Assembly: GCA_036656615.1 (NCBI GenBank)
Contig: JAVXHY010000005.1
Span: forward strand, 1 to 64,000
Reading direction: 5' to 3'
DNA: 64,000 bases
From: CAUPWF01 sp036656615
GTDB lineage: Bacteria; Bacillota; Clostridia; Lachnospirales; Lachnospiraceae
The notes under the pieces are model-generated. The model made no database searches, was not told where the DNA came from, and saw nothing but the letters and a program-made list of their open reading frames with translations. Below are positions 1 through 6,631 of this stretch, in pieces; within the stretch, counting starts at the first letter, position 1; the number at the start of each line of letters is the position of its first letter. Both the position numbers and the translations under genes were made by a program.

Positions 1-7
1 GAAGGAT

Positions 8-43
8 AATACCACTCGTTCTGAATAATGAGTGGTATTTTTA
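8..43. terminator. Rho-independent terminator hairpin
   Basis: A perfect 10-bp inverted repeat (AATACCACTC at 8-17, GAGTGGTATT at 30-39) with a 12-nt loop is followed by a T-rich run. It probably ends a gene lying to the left of the window. The AT-flanked ACCACTC core resembles that of the terminator at 25,124. Confidence 0.75.
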
Positions 44-65
44 TACCCATTTGGTTGGCAGATTA

Positions 66-123
66 GACCTAAAACAGTCAGTCGATTCGTGGCCGATGGT
101 TAACGCTTAATACGACCTAAAAC
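66..123 (+). repeat. Two direct copies of GACCTAAAAC
   Basis: The 10-mer GACCTAAAAC occurs at 66-75 and 114-123, flanking a short non-coding leader before the phage gene fragment. No function is evident. It may be a small duplication left by rearrangement of the phage module. Confidence 0.4.
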
Positions 124-139
124 GAAAGGAGAACGCAGT

Positions 140-375
140 ATGAAAACAGATTTTTGAAGGAACTTGGTTTGGAGAAAGAGGTCATTGATAAAATCATGGC
201 CGAGAATGGAAAAGACATTGAAGCAGAACAAAGGAAAGTCACCAAAGTCGAAGATGAACGAGATAACTACAAGGAACAGCTCGACACCGCTTCTGAGAAA
301 TTAGATCAGTTTAAGGAGGTAAAGCCAGAAGAGCTACAGGCAACGATTGATCAACTCAAACAGGACATTCCTTGA
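140..375 (+). pseudogene. Phage scaffold (Gp20-type) gene, frameshifted and truncated
   Basis: ATG at 140 sits behind a strong site (AAAGGAGAA) but meets TGA after five codons. The +1 frame from 154 continues the same protein: LKELGLEKEVIDKI followed by a charged coiled coil. This is the typical N-terminus of the phage minor structural protein Gp20, the capsid scaffold of clostridial siphophages. One missing T in the run at 151-155 explains the break. The family is normally about 180-200 residues, but only about 75 are left before unrelated sequence begins near 365. A non-functional prophage remnant. Confidence 0.7.
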
Positions 376-528
376 ACGGTAGTTCCGATTGTGTAAATGG
401 GTTCTCTGTTTCTTCCTCTTTATCAAGAGTATGAAATTCATGATTGCAGTTCAGATAAGCGGTTGCCGAATCATAGGTTGTGATTTGTACTGGTCAAGCT
501 TTTTTGCAACACTTTGTTCGATAAATAT
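376..528. other. Junction sequence with no identifiable gene
   Basis: This 150-bp stretch lies between the scaffold fragment and the IS3 remnant. On the minus strand a frame of roughly 45 codons is open from about 495 down to a stop at 356-358 and reads as plausible protein (ITTYDSATAYLNCNHEFH). It has no start codon or ribosome site and I do not recognise it. It may be the tail of another disrupted mobile-element gene. Confidence 0.3.
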
Positions 529-645
529 TTAATTAAATCGAGCTTCCATTGGTGTTAAATAATTATTATATGAATGCGGCCTGACATAGTTATACCAGTT
601 AACATATTCTTTTGTCATTTCGTCAAGCATTTCAAGAGACGGTAA
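529..645 (-). mobile_element. IS3-family transposase (OrfB) C-terminal remnant
   Basis: Read on the minus strand, about 38 codons end at TAA (529-531) with the sequence NWYNYVRPHSYNNYLTPMEA. This is the characteristic C-terminus of IS3/IS150-type DDE transposases, after the last catalytic Glu. Nothing upstream (above 645) continues the transposase, and no terminal inverted repeats are visible. The fragment is therefore inert. Its inner edge coincides with the truncated 5' end of the neighbouring phage gene, so the element probably caused that truncation before being deleted itself. Confidence 0.8.
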
Positions 646-1087
646 TGAACATATGTATTTAATTGATAAAAATACAGGAAAGGAAATTTATTATGAAAAA
701 GGAAACCAAGGAGAAGTTGGTTCCAATAAAATGTTTGAAAAGCTTGCAAAAGCAGAGAAAAATAGTGTAATCACTATTCACAACCACGATGATAGCAATA
801 TATTTTCACTCATTGATTTCAATACAAATCTAAAAGAAGATGCGATATATTCTGCTATAGCATCTGGGCATGACGGAAGGATCGTATGTGTCGCTAATCA
901 AACTAGAAAAATGAAGTACCGCAACGCAATTACGGAGGCAGAAGAAATATATAGAGCTGAAATAATAGAAACATTGATAAAGCAAATGAAAGATAGTACA
1001 CTTAATATAGCTGGATTCGGGAAATCAAAAGAAGAAAAACTTTCAGAAAAACTAGCAATAGATTATTTTGAATATTATAGGAGGTAG
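641..1087 (+). pseudogene. 5'-truncated phage capsid-associated protein tail, JAB-like
   Basis: The frame is open upstream of the first ATG (653) to the IS3 junction and reads naturally across it (NEHMYLIDKNTGKEI), so the original gene began further left. The remaining about 145 residues contain an ITIHNHDDSN segment followed by an S-x2-D. This resembles the HxH...SxxD metal site of JAB/JAMM domains found on C-termini of some phage minor capsid proteins, although the spacing is one residue shorter than the usual JAMM pattern. No ribosome site precedes ATG 653. Assignment to the JAB fold is tentative. Confidence 0.45.
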
Positions 1088-1090
1088 CCA

Positions 1091-1312
1091 ATGAATAATT
1101 GCTTTATAAGAGAGTTTCCATTTTATTTTAATGGGATAACGGATGAAGATTATCTGTATATTAGCAAACATATTTCAGCTAATAATTTAGATATAGCAGA
1201 ATTGATAAAAAGTGCAAGCTTGCCTTCAATAAGTGAACGCACAAAAAATGATGTATTTAAAGCATTGAAGTTAGATACTGAATATGTTTTTGATATTGAC
1301 ACAATGGCATAA
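1091..1312 (+). CDS. Small hypothetical protein, possible immunity-type ORF
   Basis: A 73-residue protein starts 3 bp after the JAB-like tail, behind TAGGAGG, so it was translated as part of the same cassette. It is acidic, soluble and cysteine-poor, with no signal peptide or membrane segment. I do not recognise the family. A small gene directly behind the C-terminal effector-like domain of a phage head protein is the usual place of an immunity gene, but that is inference from position only. Confidence 0.45.
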   Translation: MNNCFIREFPFYFNGITDEDYLYISKHISANNLDIAELIKSASLPSISERTKNDVFKALKLDTEYVFDIDTMA

Positions 1313-1336
1313 AGTCACTTACTTCGGAGGGCGGGG

Positions 1337-1950
1337 ATGATGGATAACTTTAGAATAACTCTTCATAACTTGATTGACCACGCCTTTAACAACTGCCACC
1401 GGCTTGTGCGAACGGAAACCATGCATGATCTGAACAGTGCTACTCTACAGAGGTATAAAGATTCAAGAGTTGAATATGTTTAAGTGTGGTGTGCGCAGGA
1501 TGAAAGAATGTGCGAATTCTGTGGGCCTTACCACGGGAAAGTATATCCAATTGACAAATGCCCGATTCTTCCGTTTCACGCAAATTGCAGGTGTACAATT
1601 ATTCCGTGCTTTGATGAAAAACTAATTCGTGAATATTTGCATGGCGAGATAGTCGGCGGAATGAAATTGTCCATTCCAGATAATGTTTACAAAAAATCAG
1701 GCATGACACCTAAAATCAGGAAAAAATTGATTCAGCAATCAAAAAGTTGGAATCTGAATATACAATTTATTTGGACAAAATAGAAGGGGGATGTGCTGGG
1801 AAAGGCAATATTTTTATCTCTGGTGGATTTATAGATGATGATGGTCGTGAAAGTTTAGCAGAAACGTTTGTAAGATATAGAAATGGTGAAGAGATTCCCG
1901 AAAAGTCAATGTACCTTATAAAAAAATATTTAGCACCTTGGAGGAGATGA
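1337..1950 (+). pseudogene. SPP1 gp7/MuF-like phage head protein, doubly broken
   Basis: The ATG at 1337 follows GGAGGGCGGGG. The frame shows the conserved gp7/MuF C-terminal region (RLVRTETMHDLNSATLQRYK, then DERMCEFCGPYHGKVYPID and FHANCRC). It is interrupted by an in-frame TAA at 1481-1483, after which the same frame resumes. A second lesion lies near 1711-1720: the frame shifts by one in an A-run and continues as QEKIDSAIKKLESEYTIYLD to 1950. The final part is an effector-like extension (RESLAETFVRYRNG) that I cannot assign confidently. The first eight residues (MMDNFRIT) match the YjcQ-like ORF at 2129 rather than gp7, suggesting a recombination joint. Confidence 0.7.
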
Positions 1951-1952
1951 AT

Positions 1953-2105
1953 ATGAAGATACCAAAATGTATGTCTTGCAATCACTTCTTTGAAGACAAC
2001 AATGAAATTCCTACATGTGAAGCGTTTCCAGATGGAATTCCACATGACGTAATGTGGGAACCTGTTGATGAAGAATGCCTTGATGGGATAATGTTTGAGG
2101 AATAA
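1953..2105 (+). CDS. Small cysteine-containing phage-associated protein
   Basis: A 50-residue ORF has ATG at 1953 behind GGAGATG and overlaps nothing. The protein begins MKIPKCMSCNHFF and has Cys at a CxxC pair plus two later positions (TCEAFPDGIP, EECLDG). I recall similar small proteins next to head-morphogenesis genes in clostridial prophages. It may bind metal through the cysteines. It appears intact although its neighbour is broken. Function unknown. Confidence 0.55.
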   Translation: MKIPKCMSCNHFFEDNNEIPTCEAFPDGIPHDVMWEPVDEECLDGIMFEE

Positions 2106-2128
2106 ATAGTGAGAGAGGCGGCAGAATA

Positions 2129-2341
2129 TTGGATAATTTTAGAATCATTTATAAGATATTAAAGGCTTTTGAAAAGTCGATAGACGCCGAAGAATTCAAC
2201 CATGATTTAATTGCAGCGGACAAAGAAGTTTATTTTCACGAGGAATTAGAGCTTGTTGCTATAAAAAGCATTGTTAGCGGAGATATAGTGACGATACTAA
2301 GAAGGAATAAAGCTAAAAGGGAGTGGATTAAAAATGTTTAA
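2129..2341 (+). CDS. YjcQ-like N-terminus on a short protein
   Basis: A TTG start at 2129 follows a weak GAGAGAGGCGG site. The first about 23 residues (MDNFRIIYKILKAFEKSIDA) match the start of phage YjcQ-family proteins. The rest (EELELVAIKSIVSGDIVTIL) does not look like YjcQ, which normally continues as a winged-helix-like domain. The 70-residue product may therefore be a chimera. It overlaps the next ORF by 8 bp, implying translational coupling. The preceding about 25 bp resemble the sequence before 1337, another sign of duplication in this module. Confidence 0.45.
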   Translation: MDNFRIIYKILKAFEKSIDAEEFNHDLIAADKEVYFHEELELVAIKSIVSGDIVTILRRNKAKREWIKNV

Positions 2342-2627
2342 AGATTTTATATCGTATATTAAAAACTTTCTCGATAATACACCAAGCGATATATATGAAT
2401 TTTCTATCATAGCCGAGGATTGGTTAGCAGGTAAGTATGATTCTTTGTATAAAGAACAACCAGAGGCTATAGAAATTCTAGAAGAAGAGGTACCAGATAT
2501 ATGTGCATCAGCAGAGCCTGGAATGACAAAAGATGAAATTGAAGAATTTAAAAGAAAATTGCAAGCAGAGTACAACAGAGCAATGACAGGGTATGATAAC
2601 AGGAGACGAGCGCAGCGTAAGACATGA
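2334..2627 (+). CDS. Hypothetical acidic protein, possible immunity-type ORF
   Basis: A 97-residue protein starts with ATG at 2334 inside the end of the preceding gene, behind AAAAGGGAG. It is rich in Glu/Asp and predicted helical (AEDWLAGKYDSLYKEQ, then DEIEEFKRKLQAEYNRAM), with no signal peptide or membrane segment. I do not recognise the family. Its size, acidity and place behind a MuF-type effector cassette resemble immunity proteins, which is inference only. Confidence 0.5.
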   Translation: MFKDFISYIKNFLDNTPSDIYEFSIIAEDWLAGKYDSLYKEQPEAIEILEEEVPDICASAEPGMTKDEIEEFKRKLQAEYNRAMTGYDNRRRAQRKT

Positions 2628-2683
2628 GACTATAATCATTGAAAATCTAATCAGGGATTACACGAAAGGATTGGTGAATTTTG

Positions 2684-2872
2684 ATGGAAGAAAATAAAGA
2701 ATGGGCAACTCCCACTTTGAAAGAAGTGCCGTTTTGGAGGGAGGGAATGGGCGTAGACGAATACGATAAAGAACGTGAGTACTATTCTAAAAATTTTGTC
2801 ACTTTGGTTCAATCGGGTAAATACAAGCCACTGTGGAAGATTGAAGATACAAGGAAGAAAAGAGACGATTGA
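2684..2872 (+). CDS. Small hypothetical protein
   Basis: A 62-residue ORF. The ATG at 2684 is preferred over the in-frame TTG at 2681 because GAAAGGATTGGTG lies at normal distance. The product is hydrophilic, with many Trp/Tyr and Glu/Lys residues (VPFWREGMGVDEYDKEREYY). It follows the 2334 ORF by 56 bp on the same strand. No family is recognised. It may be a phage accessory or immunity-type protein. Confidence 0.4.
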   Translation: MEENKEWATPTLKEVPFWREGMGVDEYDKEREYYSKNFVTLVQSGKYKPLWKIEDTRKKRDD

Positions 2873-2897
2873 CTACAAACTAAAAGGAGATGATTAA

Positions 2898-3026
2898 ATG
2901 GAATTAGTAACAGGCTTTGCAGGCACACATCACATTACGCTACAACAAATCGCAGAGTTTCAGCAAGCAATATGTAATTGTCTTGTTATTCATTTGAATT
3001 GTGTAATATTTTCAGAAATCAAATAA
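2898..3026 (+). pseudogene. Truncated phage structural protein start
   Basis: ATG at 2898 follows AAAAGGAGATG. The first about 25 codons (MELVTGFAGTHHITLQQIAE) resemble the opening of a phage protein family usually beginning with a VTGYAG-type motif. After that the frame runs into low-complexity AT-rich sequence and stops at 3024-3026. The homology is therefore cut near 2970, which marks the right edge of the phage remnant. Confidence 0.4.
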
Positions 3027-3085
3027 GAATAATAGTATATTTTGTATATAAATAAGTAAAATTAGATGAATTATAAAGAAAGATA

Positions 3086-3115
3086 TTGTATTTCGACTAT
3101 ATAATGGTGTATAAT
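3086..3115 (+). promoter_or_regulatory. Probable promoter for the DUF975 gene
   Basis: TTGTAT (3086-3091) and TATAAT (3110-3115) are separated by 18 bp, 35 bp before the ATG at 3151. The -10 is perfect and the -35 matches in 4 of 6 positions. Confidence 0.5.
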
Positions 3116-3150
3116 AAAGCAAACTTTAGGGATGAATGAGGAGGTAGAAT

Positions 3151-3873
3151 ATGTGGGAAAGAAAAGATTTGAAAATGCGTGGGAAGGCAGCATTTAAAAG
3201 TAATTATTTAGCAGCAGTGATTGTGGCACTGGTTGTGATAATAAGCACAGGTGGGACAGGTGCTGGTGCTGGTGCAGCATCACAACAAAATCAAACCAAT
3301 GATGAACAAAGCTATACACAGGATGTGGAATCAGATTCCCCAGTAAGTGATATAGTGGTATTGTTAACAAGTGCTGCTGCATTTGGAGTATTGGCAATTG
3401 TTTTTCTATTGAAAATTGTTATCGGGAATTTATTAATTGTAGGAGGCAGGCGTTTCTTTGTAGAGAATAGAGAGCATAAGGCAGAAATGAATCTTCTTTT
3501 TTGGGGATTTAAAAGTGGTCAATATGTAAATATTGCTTTAACTATGTTTTTAAGAGATTTATTTATTGGATTGTGGACAATTCTATTTATTGTACCTGGA
3601 ATTTACAAATATTATGAATATTATATGGTATCATTTTTATTATGTGAGAATCCTGGGATGGACAGAAAAGAGGCTTTTAGAACAAGTAAACAAATGATGC
3701 AGGGACACAAGATGAATACATTTGTATTGGAGTTATCTTTTATTCTATGGCAAGGTTTTTCTGGAATTACTTGTGGTATCGCGGGAGTATTCTATGTAAA
3801 TCCGTATATACAGTCCACAGAAGCAGAATTATACGCTGTATTAAAAACAAATAATGCAGGAACATGCTCTTAA
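3151..3873 (+). CDS. DUF975-family integral membrane protein
   Basis: A 240-residue protein with ATG at 3151 behind GAGGAGG. The N-terminus (KDLKMRGKAAFKSNYLAAVI) is the hallmark of the DUF975 family: a short cytoplasmic helix running into the first membrane segment. A Gly/Ala/Gln-rich stretch (about 32-60) is followed by segments near 68-95, 125-150 and 185-215. The central RRFFVENREHKAEMNLLFWG and MDRKEAFRTSKQMMQGHK motifs are also family-typical. Function is unknown; relatives are general cell-envelope proteins of Firmicutes. It has its own promoter and precedes the YbaK-type gene by 25 bp. Confidence 0.75.
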   Translation: MWERKDLKMRGKAAFKSNYLAAVIVALVVIISTGGTGAGAGAASQQNQTNDEQSYTQDVESDSPVSDIVVLLTSAAAFGVLAIVFLLKIVIGNLLIVGGRRFFVENREHKAEMNLLFWGFKSGQYVNIALTMFLRDLFIGLWTILFIVPGIYKYYEYYMVSFLLCENPGMDRKEAFRTSKQMMQGHKMNTFVLELSFILWQGFSGITCGIAGVFYVNPYIQSTEAELYAVLKTNNAGTCS

Positions 3874-3898
3874 ATAAAATTATTTGGAGGAATACAGG

Positions 3899-4396
3899 GT
3901 GGCAGAACAAAGAGTGATCAATGCAATTCAAAAGAAACAAATTAAGTGCAAAGTATTAGAATTTGAGCGCCCATTTGAGAGCACGGAAGATGCTAAAAAT
4001 ATGATAGATACATCACTGGAGAGAATGGCAAAAACTTTGGCATTTCGCTCTCAATTTGGAGCTGTGATATTGATTGTATCAGGCGAAGCTAAGGTGGATC
4101 CTGTGAAATTTAAAAAGAAATTTGGGTTTCGGCCTATGATGCTTGATGTAGAAGAACTGATGGAATTTACCGGATATGCTCCGGGTTCGGTTTCACCGAT
4201 AGGTTTAAGTCATAACAAAGTTAAAATATATATGGATGCATCCATAAAGCGATTTACAGAAGGGGATGTCTACCCATCTGCCGGTGAAGACAATAGTGCA
4301 TTAGCTATTACGGCATGTGAATTATATCGAGCAGCAGATTGCCAAGCATATGTAAATGTTTGCAATAATTGGAATGTATATCAGTTAATTAACTGA
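3899..4396 (+). CDS. YbaK/EbsC-type aminoacyl-tRNA deacylase
   Basis: The start is taken as GTG 3899 because GGAGG (3886-3890) lies at proper distance; the in-frame TTG at 3884 would overlap that site. The 165-residue product is a single YbaK/ProX domain: an N-terminal strand-helix part, then the GYAPGSVSPIGL motif (family consensus G-x-V-x-P-F/I-G) and SAGEDNSALAITACEL near the C-terminus. Such proteins hydrolyse mischarged aminoacyl-tRNAs, often Cys- or Ala-tRNA(Pro). Substrate cannot be told from sequence. A terminator overlaps the stop codon. Confidence 0.8.
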   Translation: MAEQRVINAIQKKQIKCKVLEFERPFESTEDAKNMIDTSLERMAKTLAFRSQFGAVILIVSGEAKVDPVKFKKKFGFRPMMLDVEELMEFTGYAPGSVSPIGLSHNKVKIYMDASIKRFTEGDVYPSAGEDNSALAITACELYRAADCQAYVNVCNNWNVYQLIN

Positions 4397-4413
4397 TATA
4401 CATTGTTTCTTTT
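4375..4413 (+). terminator. Perfect palindrome terminator overlapping a stop codon
   Basis: A 28-bp perfect palindrome (arms TGTATATCAGTTAA, 4375-4402) is followed by TTGTTTCTTTTT. It contains the last codons and the TGA (4394-4396) of the YbaK-type gene. Confidence 0.7.
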
Positions 4414-4454
4414 TGAAATAAATAAAAGATTTTATGTAATTGAGGTCAAAATAA

Positions 4455-6476
4455 ATGAAAAAAGTAAAGAAAAAACAAAATTTATTGATACTGAATAAGA
4501 TTATATTTAAAAACTTTAAAAGCAACTGGAAAAATTATCTGTTGTTTTTTATGAGTGTAGTATTGTCGGTCACACTTTTATTTAGCACATTTGCAATCAA
4601 AGATATGCTAGGAAATTTTCATAGTAGTGAACGAATTTATATGGGTGAAGGCTTGTTTGGAATATTAAAAAACACATTGATTATTATGACTGTTTTAACC
4701 TTGATAATGATGGTTTTTTCAACCAAATATTATATCAAAACTCGTATTTCGGACTATGTCTTATATATAATTCTGGGAATTCAAAAAAAAACGATGATGA
4801 TTTTTATAATAGGCGAGTATGTGATTAGTGTACTGGTGGCATTACTTGTTGGTTTATTATGTGGAAATGCAGTATGCATAATATTTCGTATGGTATTCAA
4901 CAAGTTTAATAATCAGTTAAGTATTTCCAATTCACCGGGAGCAACGACTATTATCATGACTTTAATCGTTTGTTTTCTTCTTTTTATTGTCAATGCGGCA
5001 TTTAATTATGATACATTTTATTATGATGAATTATCCAAAGCCATGTCCGGAGGTGTAGCAAAGGAATCCATGCCTATAAAAAAGCTTACTCCATTAGCTT
5101 TGGTTGGAATCGTGATAGTGTGTGTGTCCTGTGTATTGTACCAAAATCGAATATTTGCAGAATCCATGAAGATTATCATTGTATTTTTAGGTGGCGTCTA
5201 TTTAATTTTGTTGTTTGGTGGAACATTTGTAGTTAATAAACTTAGAAAGCAAGAGACTTTTTATTATCATAATCTGATACCATTAAATAATTTTTATTAC
5301 AAATTTCAAAATAATATGAATCATATATTTGTCTTGTTTGTATTTCATTTTTTAGTTCTATTTAGTTTTTCTTCACAGATTATTTTGAACATACCGAAGA
5401 CTGAATCTAAGGAATTATATCCATATGATTATGTTTCTATTATCTTTGATGATGAAATCAAAGAATTTCAGGAACTACAAAGTAAATTTGGCGGTGAAAT
5501 CAAGAACTATCCAATAATACGACTTACGGTGCCAGGTGGAAATGAGGAATATTCAGGTGGAATGAGTATTACGCCACAAGGTCAACATATTGGAATCTCC
5601 GAATCCACATATCAAGATCTATGCGGAAAAAGATTAGGATTAAAGGATAGAGAGATTCATCTTATTTACCAGCAGGATTGCTCGGATACGGCACATCCCT
5701 TAGATTGGGGAGCAATTAGTAAGAATCCAAGTTTACATTTGGGTCCATCTTTGGATTACCTATGGTATGAAAGAAGTGAACTTTTTTCCGATCATTATTC
5801 TGTAACGGGAGAAGAAAGAAATAATCTTATAGGATATTTAGTAAATGGAATGCAAGAAAATTTAGTAGTATTTTCAGATGCATATTTTAAACAGGCAAGA
5901 ACTTCAGCTGAAGGACCCACACAGATGGTACTGATGAATATTCCTAAAAACAATCAAAAGGAAGCGGCAAAGCTCTTGCAGCAATTTGGTGATCATCAGA
6001 AGATGAAGCGTATTTCTGTAGATTATAGAGAGGATTACCATATCAAACCAGTCTATCAAAAGGAGCAAATGTTACAGGACACTAGTTCAGAGAGAGTATT
6101 GAGATTGACATTTAATATATTTATTGCGATAGCTCTGATTTGCTGTGAATTATTTGTTTTCTATATAAAAATAGCATCAGATTTCCCTTATTTGAAGAAA
6201 AAAATGGAATTTCTTAAATATATGGGAATGAAGAAGAGAGAAAGAAGTAAAAACTTAAAAGAGGAATTATGGTCTTTGGCATTAGTTCCCATAGGCATAG
6301 CGTTGATATCAAGCATTGGTTTTACTTATTTCATGATGCATCTACGTTGGTTTAATCATAAAGAAATGATTTTTTACATACAAAATATGAGTATTATAGT
6401 GGGTATATATCTCATCATTCAAATCGTAATAGTTTCATTGATAGGGTATTATATTTTTTCTAAAGTAGACAAATAA
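4455..6476 (+). CDS. BceB-like FtsX-family ABC permease, without adjacent ATPase
   Basis: A 673-residue membrane protein; ATG at 4455 follows TGAGGTC. The N-terminus (NKIIFKNFKSNWKNYLLFFM) is typical of BceB/VraG/YxdM permeases of bacitracin- and lantibiotic-sensing ABC systems. By hydrophobicity there are about seven membrane segments in residues 28-305, a large extracellular domain (about 310-550) and three more segments at 555-665. This is the ten-segment BceB plan with the sensor domain between segments 7 and 8. BceB needs a BceA ATPase, and usually a BceRS two-component system, but neither is next to it. The gene is AT-rich like the LytTR regulator behind it. Confidence 0.8.
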   Translation: MKKVKKKQNLLILNKIIFKNFKSNWKNYLLFFMSVVLSVTLLFSTFAIKDMLGNFHSSERIYMGEGLFGILKNTLIIMTVLTLIMMVFSTKYYIKTRISDYVLYIILGIQKKTMMIFIIGEYVISVLVALLVGLLCGNAVCIIFRMVFNKFNNQLSISNSPGATTIIMTLIVCFLLFIVNAAFNYDTFYYDELSKAMSGGVAKESMPIKKLTPLALVGIVIVCVSCVLYQNRIFAESMKIIIVFLGGVYLILLFGGTFVVNKLRKQETFYYHNLIPLNNFYYKFQNNMNHIFVLFVFHFLVLFSFSSQIILNIPKTESKELYPYDYVSIIFDDEIKEFQELQSKFGGEIKNYPIIRLTVPGGNEEYSGGMSITPQGQHIGISESTYQDLCGKRLGLKDREIHLIYQQDCSDTAHPLDWGAISKNPSLHLGPSLDYLWYERSELFSDHYSVTGEERNNLIGYLVNGMQENLVVFSDAYFKQARTSAEGPTQMVLMNIPKNNQKEAAKLLQQFGDHQKMKRISVDYREDYHIKPVYQKEQMLQDTSSERVLRLTFNIFIAIALICCELFVFYIKIASDFPYLKKKMEFLKYMGMKKRERSKNLKEELWSLALVPIGIALISSIGFTYFMMHLRWFNHKEMIFYIQNMSIIVGIYLIIQIVIVSLIGYYIFSKVDK

Positions 6477-6513
6477 TAGGTAGTATTTTGTATATTTATA
6501 ATTTGTTTGTATA

Positions 6514-6562
6514 TTGAGTAAAATCAAGTACAACTCAAGTAAAATAAAGCGCAAATCGAGTA
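6514..6562 (+). promoter_or_regulatory. Helically phased direct repeats (candidate LytTR operator)
   Basis: Four near-identical heptamers, TTGAGTA (6514), TCAAGTA (6524), TCAAGTA (6535) and TCGAGTA (6556), start 10, 11 and 21 bp apart, that is one, one and two helical turns. LytTR domains classically bind two direct repeats about 21 bp centre to centre. The array lies just upstream of the LytTR gene, so autoregulation is plausible. Confidence 0.55.
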
Positions 6563-6572
6563 AAAATTAGCA

Positions 6573-6595
6573 CGTATCATTATAAATATGATACG
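6573..6595 (+). promoter_or_regulatory. Inverted repeat before the LytTR gene
   Basis: Perfect 8-bp arms CGTATCAT (6573-6580) and ATGATACG (6588-6595) flank TATAAAT, which could serve as a -10 element. It is either an operator around the -10 or a small hairpin in the leader. It lies 36 bp before the preferred TTG start. Confidence 0.4.
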
Positions 6596-6631
6596 ATGGG
6601 AGGTGAAATTATACCTATTGGAGGTGCTGTT

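Noticed and set aside
356..495. Open frame of about 45 codons on the minus strand
   Set aside because: It reads like protein but has no start, ribosome site or recognised family. Kept only as a note in the junction feature.
2297..2575. Long minus-strand frame opposite the small ORFs
   Set aside because: No ribosome site, and the plus-strand frames have proper sites and better protein composition. A shadow.
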